The translations under genes and the position numbers were made by a program. Shown in pieces: positions 1 through 12,985 of a stretch of 64,000 bases of DNA. The notes below the pieces were generated by a model. The model worked only from the letters and a program-made list of their open reading frames with translations, was not told the origin of the DNA and ran no database searches. Positions within the stretch are counted from its first letter, which is position 1; every line of letters begins with the position of its first letter. Source of the DNA: Cardinalis cardinalis (Eukaryota; Chordata; Aves; Passeriformes; Cardinalidae); contig JACDOX010000087.1 of NCBI GenBank assembly GCA_014549065.1, positions 1,654,931 to 1,718,930 of the forward strand, read 5' to 3'.

Positions 1-3000
1 CATGTAGGGCTCAGCAGAAAATGAACCTTCTTGCCTGAGCAAACAGGCTGCAAGGCCCACCCATCTTTACACCTGCACATGACACAGGACAGTTTGACTC
101 TGGGGCTCCTGGAGTGTGTCCTCTCACCAGCAGGGAGCTGGGTCTGGGCATCTCCTGTTTGTCTTTTGACAGCCCTCTGGCCCTCCCAGCCAGGGGTAAC
201 CCAAGCACTCAGGCAGTTTGAGCTCNTCCATCAGCTCCTAGCACAGAACTGGGGAGGATGACTGGCAAGCTGCTTCTGTTTGCACATTTGGTTTTATCAT
301 CATCTTCCTGAATGGAGGGGTTTGTAATGTACATCAGTGGAGTAGCCAAGAAAACAAAGAGCTGCTTCAGCTGACATGCAACACAGCACACTTTCCTAAC
401 CTCTTTTCCTTCAAATGACTGCAGTTCCTCAAAAGAACAGAGTAAAAGCAATATTTTCCCACAGGCATGAATAGATTACAGCATTTCTCTGAACTGCAAA
501 TTATTCTATTACTGGTTAATGATTAGCACTGCTGTAGGAACAGACCAAACACTTCAAACTCAGCTCTAGATTTTGTTCTGAAAAACCCTTTACATGTAAG
601 GTGCTCTCCCTGGTACTGCACTTAGGAAAACAGAATCACTTCTGTCTATTCACTGAGACACCAGAAAACCATTTTAAACAAAGGGAGGGAATTGCCCATG
701 ACGAGCAGAAACAAAAAAGCCAAGTTCTTGCACTACAGTACTTTTGTGAGACTTGCTTCTTCCATCTCACATAGTAACAGATGAACACTGAAAGCAATTT
801 CCCATCTTGTTTTGTCAGTACATGGACACCTAATAAATCCCAAGATGCAGAAGACACACAGAAGGTTTTTTNTCTACACTTCTTTTGGTTGTATAACTAC
901 AGAACAAAGTAATAACACTCACGCTACTTGAAGAAATTAAAGGCAAGTAACATAAAAACCACAAAAGATACTGGGGAAAACACACTTGCTACCTTTGTGT
1001 AAATATAGGACATCTTTCAGGTGTCTGGCTGGCTGGTACAGAATCTGGTGACATTCTTTACAGAACGGCTTGACTTAAGTAATCCATTTTCTTAAATGGT
1101 TTATTTGCATAAGACTCTGAGACACCTGACAGCAGGCAAAAAGCAGCTGCATCAGCAGGTGCCACACTGATCTCAGGTCTCAATGCTGATTATNGGAAGC
1201 AGAGATGCTGGTCCCAAGGAACACTTAATTGCCTGCTCACAGCCCCCAACCATTCTCCCAGTTCCAGCACCTCCTNCTCTGCTGTGCATTAAAGGCACTT
1301 TTTTTTCATTCCCAGAAAGGGCCTGGGAATGGCAGCCTGGGCCTTCTGCTGCCCATACAGCATGCAACAGCACTGCCCAGGAGGAAACCTGCCCAGATCC
1401 TGCTGGCCTAGATTCCAATGGAATCAGGAATGCCAAGCTTGACACAGGGGATGGGTCATGCCATGGAGAGCAAGCAGAAATCATGGAGCCATGCAGGGGT
1501 GTGATGTCTTCCCAAACCTTAGCACTGAACCAAAGATGAGGCTCCTCAAAGCTGAGCCCTTGCACCATATCTGGCAGGTTTAAACTTAGTCAGCACTGTA
1601 CTCCCAAACAATTTGACCAGCCTGACCAGAAAGAAAGCAAACCCTCCACCATATGCTCACTATTACTGCCAGGGCCCAAGACCAGCTATAAATGAGGAAG
1701 GCATAAAGGCTTTCCTGTTGCTATGCTACAGATGTTGTTCAGTATTTTCATGCTGTATTTCTGAGACTCAGGAGCTGGTTTTGCTGGCTGTAACTGNATG
1801 GGAGTCCAAGTCTATTGAAATCAAGGGACATAAGCAATTTCAGAGATAAAAAAGCATCTGGCCCTGCTGCTTCAAGGCTTCTAGCACAAACAGAACACGC
1901 ACAATTGCATTCTGACATAAAGAGCTTGAGTACAGCAAACCTGAGCTTAGGCTTCATAATAATCCTCCTGCTTATTATAAGGATGCATAATTGTCAATAC
2001 AAAACACTGGCAGAATCAGTCAGAATTGTATTTAAAAGTCCAAGCTTTCTAGCCCAGCTCCCATGGCCCACATATGAAACTTGCCTTTGAATTTGCCNGA
2101 AAAAAAAGCATCAGCTTTCCATCCAAAGCAGTAGTTCCCTACTTGATGGGCTGGAGCCCACATGTTCTCCTTCTGAGCACATTGCAAAGTGTCTCAGAGG
2201 CACGCACCCCTGCTCTAATTAGAAACAAAATACAATTTTATACACATATCTGCCCATACTGTTATTGTCTGCACTATGAAGCTATTTCTCAGTTGTTAGA
2301 TCTGGCTAAGCTGCTAATTAAGACGTACAGCAGGAAAAGCCACTCTGGTGGAAGAAACAAAAAAGCACTGCATGAGGCTCAGGAGCTTGGAATCTGATCC
2401 CAGCTGGGTCACAGACTTGCCTACTTATTGCCAGCATTAATTAATAACATTAATATCCTAATGTTCCTCATTTCCTCAGATGCAAACTGGAAAAACTAAC
2501 AGAGTCTGCTAATGGAGACACTTTGCACTTCAGGACTGGATCTCCAAGCACGCTTCTTCCCCACAGCCCCAACTACAGAGAAAAACCAGCTGCACAAAAG
2601 AGTAACATGGCATTTTCTNGCTTCTAACCTTGGCCTCCTCTTCACAAGGTGAGCAAAGACACAGAGCTGTACACTGCACACTGCTGGAGAACAGGGNCCT
2701 CCCTCCACCCACAGTCTTGGCTGAGTTCAAACTCATTTGTGACTCCTGCACCTTTACCCCCCACCCACCTCCATAGCAAGAATTTTTGTGCAGGCACTAT
2801 TCCCTGAANGGTGTTTTTCTAAACCAAAAACCTTTCTCAGATGTAAACATTCAACTACACAGAGCCTCACCACCCACCTGGCTCCTAATCCCATCACACA
2901 CATTTCCGTCATCTTTTCTATAGAAGGATTATTATTTAGTTCAGCAGGTACCTCAAGGAAAAAAGTAATTACCAGAAGCTTATAAAGCTCTGGATTTCAA

Positions 3001-6000
3001 ATGCAACACCATTGTGAAGCACTGATTTTCCCTTATCTCTGAGATTCTCATTGAAATATTTAGAAAGACCAGTCTGAGTGAGACAGCTCTGTCAAAAGCA
3101 CATGAATCAGTTGAATTCTTGCCTACAGTTCCATACCTCAACNAAATCTCTCCTAAGAATGCACTTAAAAACTAAGGATTGAGGTCTTCATGTTTTCAGC
3201 CACACCATTCCCATTGACTATTANTCAGATGATGGGTCTTAGGAAGCTCAGCTCAAAGCAACCACAACAACACAACAATAAAGTGTGAGAAAAGTGCACT
3301 TATATCAATGCTGGGCAATGTAAAGCACCATGTTTTACAGCATTTGGATTACAAACCNAGGGGATGGAGAAACACAGCAAAGCATAAGCGGCCCCGTGCA
3401 CCAGCAGGGGGTAAATATGGACAACAGAGACATGGACTTCTAAAGAAGTATTTTTCTCTTTCTTGATCAGAATCAAAACACTATCCCATCCNCTAGAAGT
3501 GCAGAGTTGACTTGATTTTATCAGGATTTGAGACACTGGTCTTAACAGCCTAGGAATTAAAAGCTTGACAAAGTTATTTCAGCTACACAAAAATATCCAG
3601 AGATGTAATAGAGGATGTATGATTTCTGTATTCTTAAAAGTGTTACATGTTTCATTCATAGAACAAAGCAACTGGATATTATATATTATATTATTTATAT
3701 ATATTTTTACATATATATATATACACATACACTGTATTATAATAGCAAAAAGGAAAATCTGTTCCAAGCAAAACCAGTTGGGATTCACAAGAAAGTTTTA
3801 AAGTCAGTAACTCCTGTATAGATACATAGCTCAGACAAATGAAGTGAATTCTACAGCCCACCTTTCAAAGCCTGAAAAATCAAGAATTTGGTGAATGGCT
3901 TCCCATTAATACCACAGGCTTCCAAGGTGAGAAGCAACACAAAAGGAAAAACTGTATTACCTTTAGATGATGAGGCATGTTTATGCCTGCAGCACTTAAG
4001 AACTGGAAGAAAAATAACTGATTCTTCCTATGACTGTAATCTTTTTCCTTAGGATGTCAACCCTTNCATATTGCAGACCTGGCCACACCAGAAAAACTGA
4101 CATTGCCTTTAGGCAGAGCTCCAGTGAGACATTTCATACAGCCCTATCAGATTGAATAGCTTTAACCCTGGTTCTACTATTACTCATACCAGTAGGGAAA
4201 AAAAAAACAACCAAACTATGAGTGACTTTTTGGAAGAAAGACTTTTGACATATCAGTTGTTAAGTGGTAATGTGTTCAGAAACCTGTGAAAACATAAGAA
4301 ATGGAGATAAAAATCTACAAACAGGATAGAAGTTCAGGCTCTAAGCAACTTCTGCCTCTGAGTGCTACACACACTGAAATGCTCTCTCCCCACCAATAAT
4401 AGAAGACACTGAAGATATAAAGTTATTACAGCCACTCTTTTCAAAGGTTGTAAGTGAAGCAAATCTTGTAGATAAAGATAGTATCTCCTACACCTGGGGG
4501 GCAGGGAGAAAAAACACATACCAAAAAACCTTTCAGGAATAGAAACTTTTATCCAGGTCCTCACCATTCACCTGCAAACCTACCTATTTTTCCTGCTGTA
4601 TCAAATAATCTCACAGAAGATGTTTTCTATCTCCAAAGAGACTTATCTTGCTCAGTTTAAACCTTTCAGGTCAGAATTACAGGGCATAACATTTCTTCAA
4701 GGCTGTCTCAGAAGACATCACTGCTGCACATCACAAAAAAGATCTGGCTCCTACACCCATTGAAGTCAAAACTAAAACTCCTACTTTCTGCTCTGTAGAA
4801 GGATCTAATCAAAACTGTTTATCCTACTGCCTTCCAGCCTCCTGGTATGATATGCAGGAGGTAGTAAGGAATGTAGTTTTGCCCAACTGAATAAAATAAG
4901 TTTACAGAGTATTGTAAGGCCTACTAGCTGGTATGGCAATTTATTCCACATAAATGAATGGCATCTCAGAGTGACTGAAGACTAAGCATTAACTAGAAGC
5001 AGATGCTTGCAGTTCTACAATATGCTGTTTCCTTTTAAATGAGAAGTTGTGCACCACCTGTTCCTTCCATTTTTCTTTTTTTTTCTTTTTTTCTGAAGAC
5101 ACTGCTGGCAACGGAATTGGCCATTAAAAAACAACCCACAAACATTTACTTGNTTAACTAACTAGCACTCAGGAGCTGCTGGCATCAATAAGAACAGCTT
5201 GCTCAGATACTCCTTCAATAAACAGCTTGCTAGCCTTTGGGTTTCACATCTGGTGTTTGGTAGAATGGTAACCCAAGCATTTGGTATTTCTCAGAAAACT
5301 GCATCTTTACATGTCATATGTAATCAGAGAAGATGAAAAGTAAAGTGGCCCTTGAAAGAACACCTATTTCTGTACATTGGGTTATTTCAGCATGTGGAGT
5401 TTNGACATGTAACCCAAATGCACCTGAAAGAGAACTAAGCCAACAACCCAGTTCTGCTGCTGTGCAGTAACAAGATACTTGTGATGACTTCAGTAGAGCC
5501 ATGCCAATGAGAAATCTGGCCTGTCAGACTTCATACCACAAGCACACCTTCTTCAGAGTCATATGGGTGGCAGCTGGTTTGTCTGCAGAAATTCTACAGC
5601 CACCACCTTCATTCAGCACCTCCCACTTTTTTTCCTCCCCTGNTCTCCATCCTACCACAAGCTTCTGNGGAAGAAGACATCACACCAACATCNTTCCTGC
5701 TTTTCCACCTACGAACANAGGGAGCATCACACAGTTCTGCAAAGCCACAAGTTGGGGCTGGCTGATGTCACAGTCTGATGCCCCCATCCGGAACTGCTGG
5801 ATGCAGCCCAGGCCAGGTGTTTTTCNAACTCAGCATCCTAGTGGCTGGGCCACAGCCCTCCCACTGCCCAGGGCTAACAGGATTGCCACTGAGAGTGCAA
5901 GATAGCATGCTGCACATCCCAGCAAAGTGCTGCTGGGGGCAAACATACAGAGAAATCTGCATGGAGAAACTCTCTCCCCTCTGCCCCACATCCCACTGCA

Positions 6001-6770
6001 GGACCCACCCCTTCCAAGAGGAGAACTTGGAACAACAAGACAAGGAGCACTTCCAATAAAATGGAATGCTGGCAGGTATTTTTGGGGCAAGATCAAGTTG
6101 CTTACGACTCCAATGTAAATAGTGAAGGCTTAGTCTAAATAGCTTCTGCCTCACATGATTCTCTCTCAAAGAAATTCTCTCCAAAGTATGTTGGATGTAA
6201 TATCAATGCCTTCAAGGAACCTTTTTTTTTTATTTTAGCACAAGGAGACTATCATACAGAAAACCTGTCACAAAGAAGCAGGCCCCAAGGATAACATCCT
6301 GCAGTTTGACCATGTGGACTGTTCTCACTCCTCTGTGCCACACGTGACATTGCTTTCCTCAGGAACCTCTCCCTTTACACTTTCTGTTCCAAGCAGGAGA
6401 GAATGGTAGTGGTGTGTACAGATGAGCAGCTCTGCAAAACAACTTGAGGTGCATAATCTTACACTGGGAACTAGAGAACCTGTATACCCTGGCAGGATGA
6501 AACTTAGATTTCTCCAAGAGATCAGGTGCCTTATTACAATTTTTTATTTGCTGGGCTACAGCAGATCACTTGTACAAGAGAAACAGCCCAGAACAGCAGC
6601 AATTTAAAGACAAAAGTATTAAAGACTCCACAGTATAAGTGGTGATGCCAATTCTTGTATATTTTATAAACAACACAAAGGCAAATGTTCAGCTGGCTCT
6701 GTTTATAGGCCTTCTAAGAACACAGCTCACTCATTTCTTTCATTCTACATATTCTGTATGTTTCTTCTAG
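1..6770. other. intronic or intergenic DNA, no gene seen
   Basis: No open frame here has both convincing splice sites and recognisable protein content. Base composition is AT-rich and CpG-poor like the rest of the left part. The open frame at 3300-3536 on the minus strand contains a hydrophobic stretch and two CpGs, but no family is recognised and its length is expected by chance. Homopolymer runs and an AT microsatellite near 3.7 kb are the only repeats noticed. Confidence 0.6.
3676..3730. repeat. AT-rich microsatellite
   Basis: This is a run of TA and TTA units followed by a short CA stretch. It is simple sequence with no gene content, and it generates overlapping open frames on both strands that should be ignored. 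Confidence 0.85.
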
Positions 6771-6880
6771 AGTTAATGGAAAGAGAGAGGTTCTTCAGAA
6801 AATTGCTCAATCCCACATTGCCTCCCCAGCTTCCAGAGATGCTCATCTACAGTGTCTGCTCTCTGCAGGAGGTGAGCAGG
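6771..6880 (+). other. splice-bounded open frame, possible exon
   Basis: The segment follows a pyrimidine-rich tract ending in TTTCTTCTAG. It stays open in one frame and ends at two adjacent donors, GAG|GTGAGC (exon end 6871) and AGG|GTAAGC (exon end 6880). The frame encodes about 36 residues with a basic start (MERERFFRK) and a proline-rich middle, and resembles no family I know. Open frames of this length occur by chance and no neighbouring plus-strand exon is evident, so this is only a candidate, possibly of a non-coding transcript. Confidence 0.13.
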
Positions 6881-9800
6881 GTAAGCACACGGCTTGCAAG
6901 CAATAATGACATACAAGGGCCTAGTATTTGGCTAGGCAATGCAGGTCTTCAGGCTTCTGATAAAATTCTCTTCTGTTTTTTGTTCACACCACAGAGAAAT
7001 TTACCATGAATAAGTACAGACTTTGGTACCATTACTTACACTTAGGTTCTTCCTGTGAAATATTCTGATAAGAAATAAAACCATCTTTTTGTTGCTTTGT
7101 TTTCCCCAGGTTCTCAGTAAAACACAACAGTTCTGCTTACATTTAATATTTTCTTTTGAGGATTGGGGTTTTATTGCCCTTCAAGTGTGAAAAATTAGGT
7201 AATATTTATGTTCAACACATGCCTGAGTTTGCAGAGACAAGCCTGAGANAAACAGTCTTGTTTTCATTCCTTTGTGCAAGATACACTGCTGTGTGATGAG
7301 CAAAAAAGGTGCTTTGGGGCAGTTCAGAAAGTGATGCAATAGACTGAGACCAATAAACAGGTGAAGAGCTTCTCTGTGCCATTATATGGGTTGTGTACAC
7401 ACCCAAGAGAGGGTTATAAGGAAGACTAGCAAGACAAAAAAGGAGAACTGAGCATGGTCTGTATGTGCCCCAGATTTACATGGAGAAGACAGAAAAAGAA
7501 CAAAACCTAACAAAATTGAAAAAGTTTGATGCGTTTAAACAGCCTTGGTGCAGGACTGTTCCTCTAGTCTGTACTGTGTTCAGCTTAATCAAATGGGATT
7601 TAGACAACTGATTATTTAATTACAAGAAGGTCTTTTGCTTCCCATTTATGCAAGAACACTGCTTCTATTGATAAACTGAGAGCAGCTCAAATGCAGCTGA
7701 AAGTACCAATATTCTAGGCACTGGAAGAATTGGGTTACTGCTCAATTCTGTGAGCAGACAGGAGTTTGCCTACTCCTTTCAGCTGAAGTTCACCAGCCTG
7801 CTCTGAGTTTCCTGGTTACACACATCAACTGTGATAAATCTTTGGTAAGAACAGACAGCACATTCAAACCCCGCCACAAAGACCACTGAAGCACAGACCA
7901 GCACAGTGAAATGCAGAATGAATTCTCCTCAACTCCCCTGTTGCTCCTTGCAAAGAGCACCCACCAAACAGCTTTGTCTTACACTTTCAGCTTAGATCCT
8001 CAATCATTCCTTCCCATTTAAGTTTTTGGATTTGACCTTCTTACAGCTTTGGAAGACCCATCTCTTCCTGACCATTTAACTTTTTGCCCAATGATTCAAG
8101 TTCAATGACATGCAGAGGCTGACAAGGAGCANATAAAAGAAACCTCATGTCCTCACTGAAACAAAAGCTAAGACCACTTCTCACTGGATAAGGATTAATA
8201 CCATGAGCAGGGCCCCTGGCAGTTACCACTCAAGAACAAAGACAACAGGAGCCTTGCTGATAAATTCTCCCATCTCCCNATTCTCCCACTGCCAGAGAGG
8301 AGGCTGACACGACTGCGACAATTTTCTAAAACACCTTGAGAAATACAAGTGGTACATCTGCACTGCAGCCCATCACAGCTATAATGCAGNATTTCAGAGC
8401 TGGTGACAAGAAACACACTCTGAAACACCCAGCNGAGAGACTGCTGCTCTGCACTGAAATACTGCTGCTCACACTCTGGCTGTGGACACATCCTCCAGNA
8501 AAACTCACACCTTCACACAAAGGAAAAAACTATGCCCTCCAAGAGAGAAATGTGAGGCTGCAGTAAGAGCAGCAATATTGTCACCAGAAACCACCCCCAG
8601 CACACAGATACAGGCAACACATGCCCTNGTTTTCACTCCATTCTCCACACTATAAAGACAGAAAAGAACCAACTACAGAAAAGGTAAAAACCAAACCCAA
8701 GAACAAAATCCAGCTTCATCATGACTGTGAAGTGTCACCAAATAAACCTGGTGCTTGAAAACTTAACTTCTCTTGAAAGAAGAANGACCAAGTAATTCTT
8801 CTTCCAATAACCAATGGATAAAGTGAAAATGGTATTTACCAGCTCTCTCTGTGCTGTTTTTCACTTGAGTCATTCAAATAACTAAAAGCTGTCTACACCC
8901 ATTACACNAACTGCCCTCTGAGCAGATAATACCCAGGGGTGCAAGTGGGAAATCCTGGGATCAGCATCTCTCTGCATCTGGGCTGTGTTGCAAATGTGCA
9001 TATNCTATAAACAACCTCAATAAAACATTGCAACAAAACAGAGCAATGAATCCTCAGACAAGGTGAGCATGTGGTGACTAACACACAAGTGATCAGCACA
9101 TGTTGTAGGGAACTTTTTTTGCTAAGTGTGAACTCTAAATTTGAAGTGTGAAAAGAAAAAAATGCCACNTCACAGATTCAACTTCCAGTGCTTGCACTCA
9201 GCAGCAGCAGCTCAACTCACAATGACAAGAGGACATTTCCTACAGAAAAAATGTCTACAGAAAAAAATTGGCAAAAACCTCAGTGTTTTTATTTTCACTT
9301 GTTTCCACCTCTGTGCCATAAACACCTTCACCGTGCAGCACAGAAAATGTATGTATTTTCTTTGTTCNAAACATCATTACAATACATAACTCATGTACAT
9401 GCAGGCATAGGAGGAGTCCTGTCAAACTATCTGGGTTTGTTTGAACAAGCCCCANAGATTCATTAGGCAATCCAACCCAGTAAAGTCAAGATGCAGCATT
9501 TCCAGAGCCATGGAATGACTGATACAAGACCAACAAAACCAGAAGACCCACCTTGCGGTGTTGTTGTCACCTTGTCAGTCACAGGATATTTTATTTCAGG
9601 TTTCCACAATCTGAAACAAAACAAAAGCTCTCAGTTAGTGGCAGCTGTTAAAGGCAAAAGCATTATTTCTATTATATTAATTAAAGACTCATGAATTGCA
9701 ACATGTTAATAAGAAAACGCCTTCCTTCTCTGCTCTTACTAATATGCACAAAGTTACCCCAAATGCTCTTTTTGAGAGGCTAGAATCTCTCTTGCCATTA

Positions 9801-12279
9801 TAGCTTACATCCGTTGATTTGCATCAGACCATGTCTCACCAAAGAGCCCAGGCCTCCAGAGTGCCTGTTTTTGTATACAGTGTATAAAGCCATGGAAAAG
9901 TTGATTCCTCTGAAGCACAGGCTATACTATGGCATCTGTTAGGATCAGAGTTTCACAGAAACAATTAAATCCCTTCTTTCTTTACAGAAAGAAGATGATC
10001 TGAAAGCAGAACACCTTTCATGTATCTAGATTCACTGGGGATGACTTGCCAAAAATTAGAAAAGACACTAACAGCAACAGCCCTAAGTACAAGAAGTCAG
10101 CAAGCAAACAANGCAGATAATACAATCTAATTTGCCAAAAGCTTCCTTGCTGACAGGAATCCCACAGTTAACTGCACAGTAACAAATGATGTGCTTACAA
10201 GCTGCAGACCAGACTCATGGGACCTATTAATTCAGTATCAGGTAATGTGGTATCATGTATCACAGAAAATCTGCAGCAGGGAAGCGCTGTGGAGCAGTCA
10301 CAGAGAATTCTCTGGTGCTACAGCTGCTCTACTGCAGGAGCCTGGGCATCTCCTTAACTGCCTTGTGCTTGAGTTGCTAAACATCTAACAATGGATATAA
10401 TATCATCACAATGGCATAAACAAGGACTAATTACTGCTTTGCAAATCCTGGGCTGGGAATGGCTAGGCAAGGGAGGAGCACCTATAAACTGCAAACTGGT
10501 TGGCATTTACAAATTGCATTGAATTGCCTGAGAAGGAAGAAGCACATACTTCCCTACCCAGCTTCATGCCAACAACCANCAAATGGATCCTTTTTCAGCC
10601 TATCATCTTCCATCACCATGAACTCTACCTGCAGAATTAACTTCTGCCAACATGTGGGTAACAAAAGTCACAGCTGGACAAAGCTATTTAACATACTCAT
10701 TGCTTCACAGGGGAAAGATGGGGAGAAGATAAATGTCAGCAGAAATAAAAGCACCTTGTACTTCTAGCAAACTTTGCTACGTCCCCCTGTACCCATAAGC
10801 ATAGGGGTTGTCACTGAAAGCAGTGGGAGTCTCATCTCTGACTTCACCAAAGCTAGAGAAGAAAAATATTTACTTTCACTGAAAGGTAAAGAAGGACAGG
10901 TTCAATGTCTTGCCAAAGTCAACAGGAAGCAGCAGCTGATTCACGAGCAGAAAGCAAGGACCCCATCCCCCCCTCCCTCTTTTAAGCATGGGGGAACTTC
11001 CCAAAAGCACANAAAGACTTAAGTCTCTACAGCACGCTGCTGGCAAAACCGAGGGTGAAGATGGAGGTGTAACCAGGAAAAGAGAAGAAGGGAAGTCAAG
11101 CTCAACTATTTTTTCTTTCCTCTCAACACCAGCAAACAAAACGTCAGTTCTTACAATATACTGGCCAGGTATGGATCTTATTATCTTTGGCTAATTCCGT
11201 ATGTCTGAGAAGAAAATCAGCTGTGAGCTGGTTAGACTCACTAANTGACGCTTGTCTAAGGTGGCACCCCTAGGTGCAGAGCCATGCACCAAAGACTGAG
11301 CACTCTTTAGGAAAATGCTACTCATCCAGACACTGTTGGTAATGGTCAGCAAGACACAACCATGTAACAACTGATACATAATATTCCCCTCTTGAGCAAA
11401 ACCCTCCAATCTCTGAGGAGCTGCCCATTTCACATCCAAACCAAGAGACAAGGAGGAATGGTACCAGCAGGACCCCTCTTCTCAAGCTTCTGATGAGCAA
11501 ACGATGGACAAGCACACAACCCCAGCACCTCNAGCAAGCAGAATTTCCAATATTTTTACAGCTTGGTCCACAATTATTTACTCCTTAGAGACTCCAGAGT
11601 CATCCTACTATCTGTGGTCACAATAGAAGGGAAACAGACTTGTTGCTAAAATGGCCATAAAACACCAATCAGACACCTATTTACACTACTGTTATGGCTA
11701 CACTCAGTTAACTCCACTTTAAAATACCAAGATTTTCCAAATCACAGCCCTGACTCATGCAGCCTGTGGTGAACAGGGGACATATTCTGGAAAAGACTAC
11801 TAATGAAATACCATGCCAACTGCTTGACTCAGAGAAAACAAGATNAACACTGCGACATGTTGGCATTTTGACATCTGAATACTTGCTGGATGATAAAATC
11901 AGGAGCTGTCTTTAAAGTCTACACTGAACAAAACTATCTGCCCCTTTGCTGTAACTACAGTGGTACAGCTTTTATGTGAACTTGGTGCTCNTGCAAGGAG
12001 TCACACTGACAGCTCTGGTTACCAAAGTCTTTCACTAACTGCTTTCCAGAAGGATCCCACANGAAATTAAAGCTGTCCAGTGTTTTCCACCTTTCAGTAT
12101 ACACCTGCCCCAAGAGATGGGCACGTACTATGATACGTACTATGATAGCTGAGCTTACCCAAAAAATTCATTGGCATAACTGGATACATCTTCCAACACC
12201 CTAGGGACAGCTCACTTCAGAAGATGAAGCTGGTTTGGCTAAAAGGGAGAAACTGTTTGGAAATCTGAAGGTGGAAGAT
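6881..12279. other. non-coding stretch, nothing recognised
   Basis: I see no splice-bounded coding frame, RNA gene or recognisable transposon. A 12-bp direct duplication at 12123-12146 is the only clear local structure. Confidence 0.55.
12123..12146. repeat. two-copy 12-bp tandem duplication
   Basis: The unit acgtactatgat occurs twice head to tail with no mismatch. It is a small local slippage product next to the LINE remnant and has no inferred function. Confidence 0.8.
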
Positions 12280-12985
12280 GGATTGGGTAATGGTGATGAT
12301 GAAATGATGACATCAACTATTCAAATATAAGGAAGGAATGAGTAGAGCAGATTAAGGGCAGTGAACCTCAAAGGAAAAAAGACAGATTTTAAGCAACTCC
12401 ACACAGGTCATTAAGGCTTCAGNGGAGGCCCAAAAAGTGCATAAAAGTGCTAGAGGTGGAATAAAAATACAGAGAAAACATATTTTATGGTAAAANAAAG
12501 GTGGGACATCAACTGACAACAGTGCTGACCAGAGAAATATGTTTAAAAAAGGGATTCGTGCAGGAAAGTCAACTGAAGCAGATGAAATCTTACTAATTTT
12601 TTTTTATCATTAAGAAAACACCAACCAACAGACTGAAAGCAGCCACACATTAATAGATGAAACNACTGACACCGTGAACTCACAGGAAATGAGGGAAGAC
12701 CTAAAGCACTGCCTAAAAGCAAGCACAGAACCACCAACCACCATAAAAANGAAAGAGGATGATAACCACACAGGGAATTGGAGACCTGTCAGCCTAACTC
12801 AGAGTCCCAAAACAAACTGTGAATTAGTTATAAATACCTGAGACAGATGGCCCACATCAGCAAATCTACTTCTGTAAAGAACCAACCAAAACAAACTGGT
12901 CTGACCTAGCTTTCTGTGACAATATAGCAGATTTACTGGAAAAGGGCAGCACATATATCCTATATTCTTGGGGGGGCAGGTGGTT
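12280..12985 (+). mobile_element. ancient CR1/L3-like LINE fragment
   Basis: The plus strand follows the order of a CR1/L3-type LINE ORF2. A purine-rich stretch near 12330-12400 resembles the region before the reverse transcriptase domain. A segment at about 12770-12800 (gggaattggagacctgtcag) corresponds to the conserved 'NYRPVSL' part of the reverse transcriptase. It is followed by gaattagttataaa near 12818, and the similarity continues to about 12970. All frames are broken by stops and indels and no 3' tail is seen, so it is an old, inactive 5'- and 3'-truncated copy. The match rests on remembered family character, not on an alignment; the boundaries are approximate. Confidence 0.6.
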
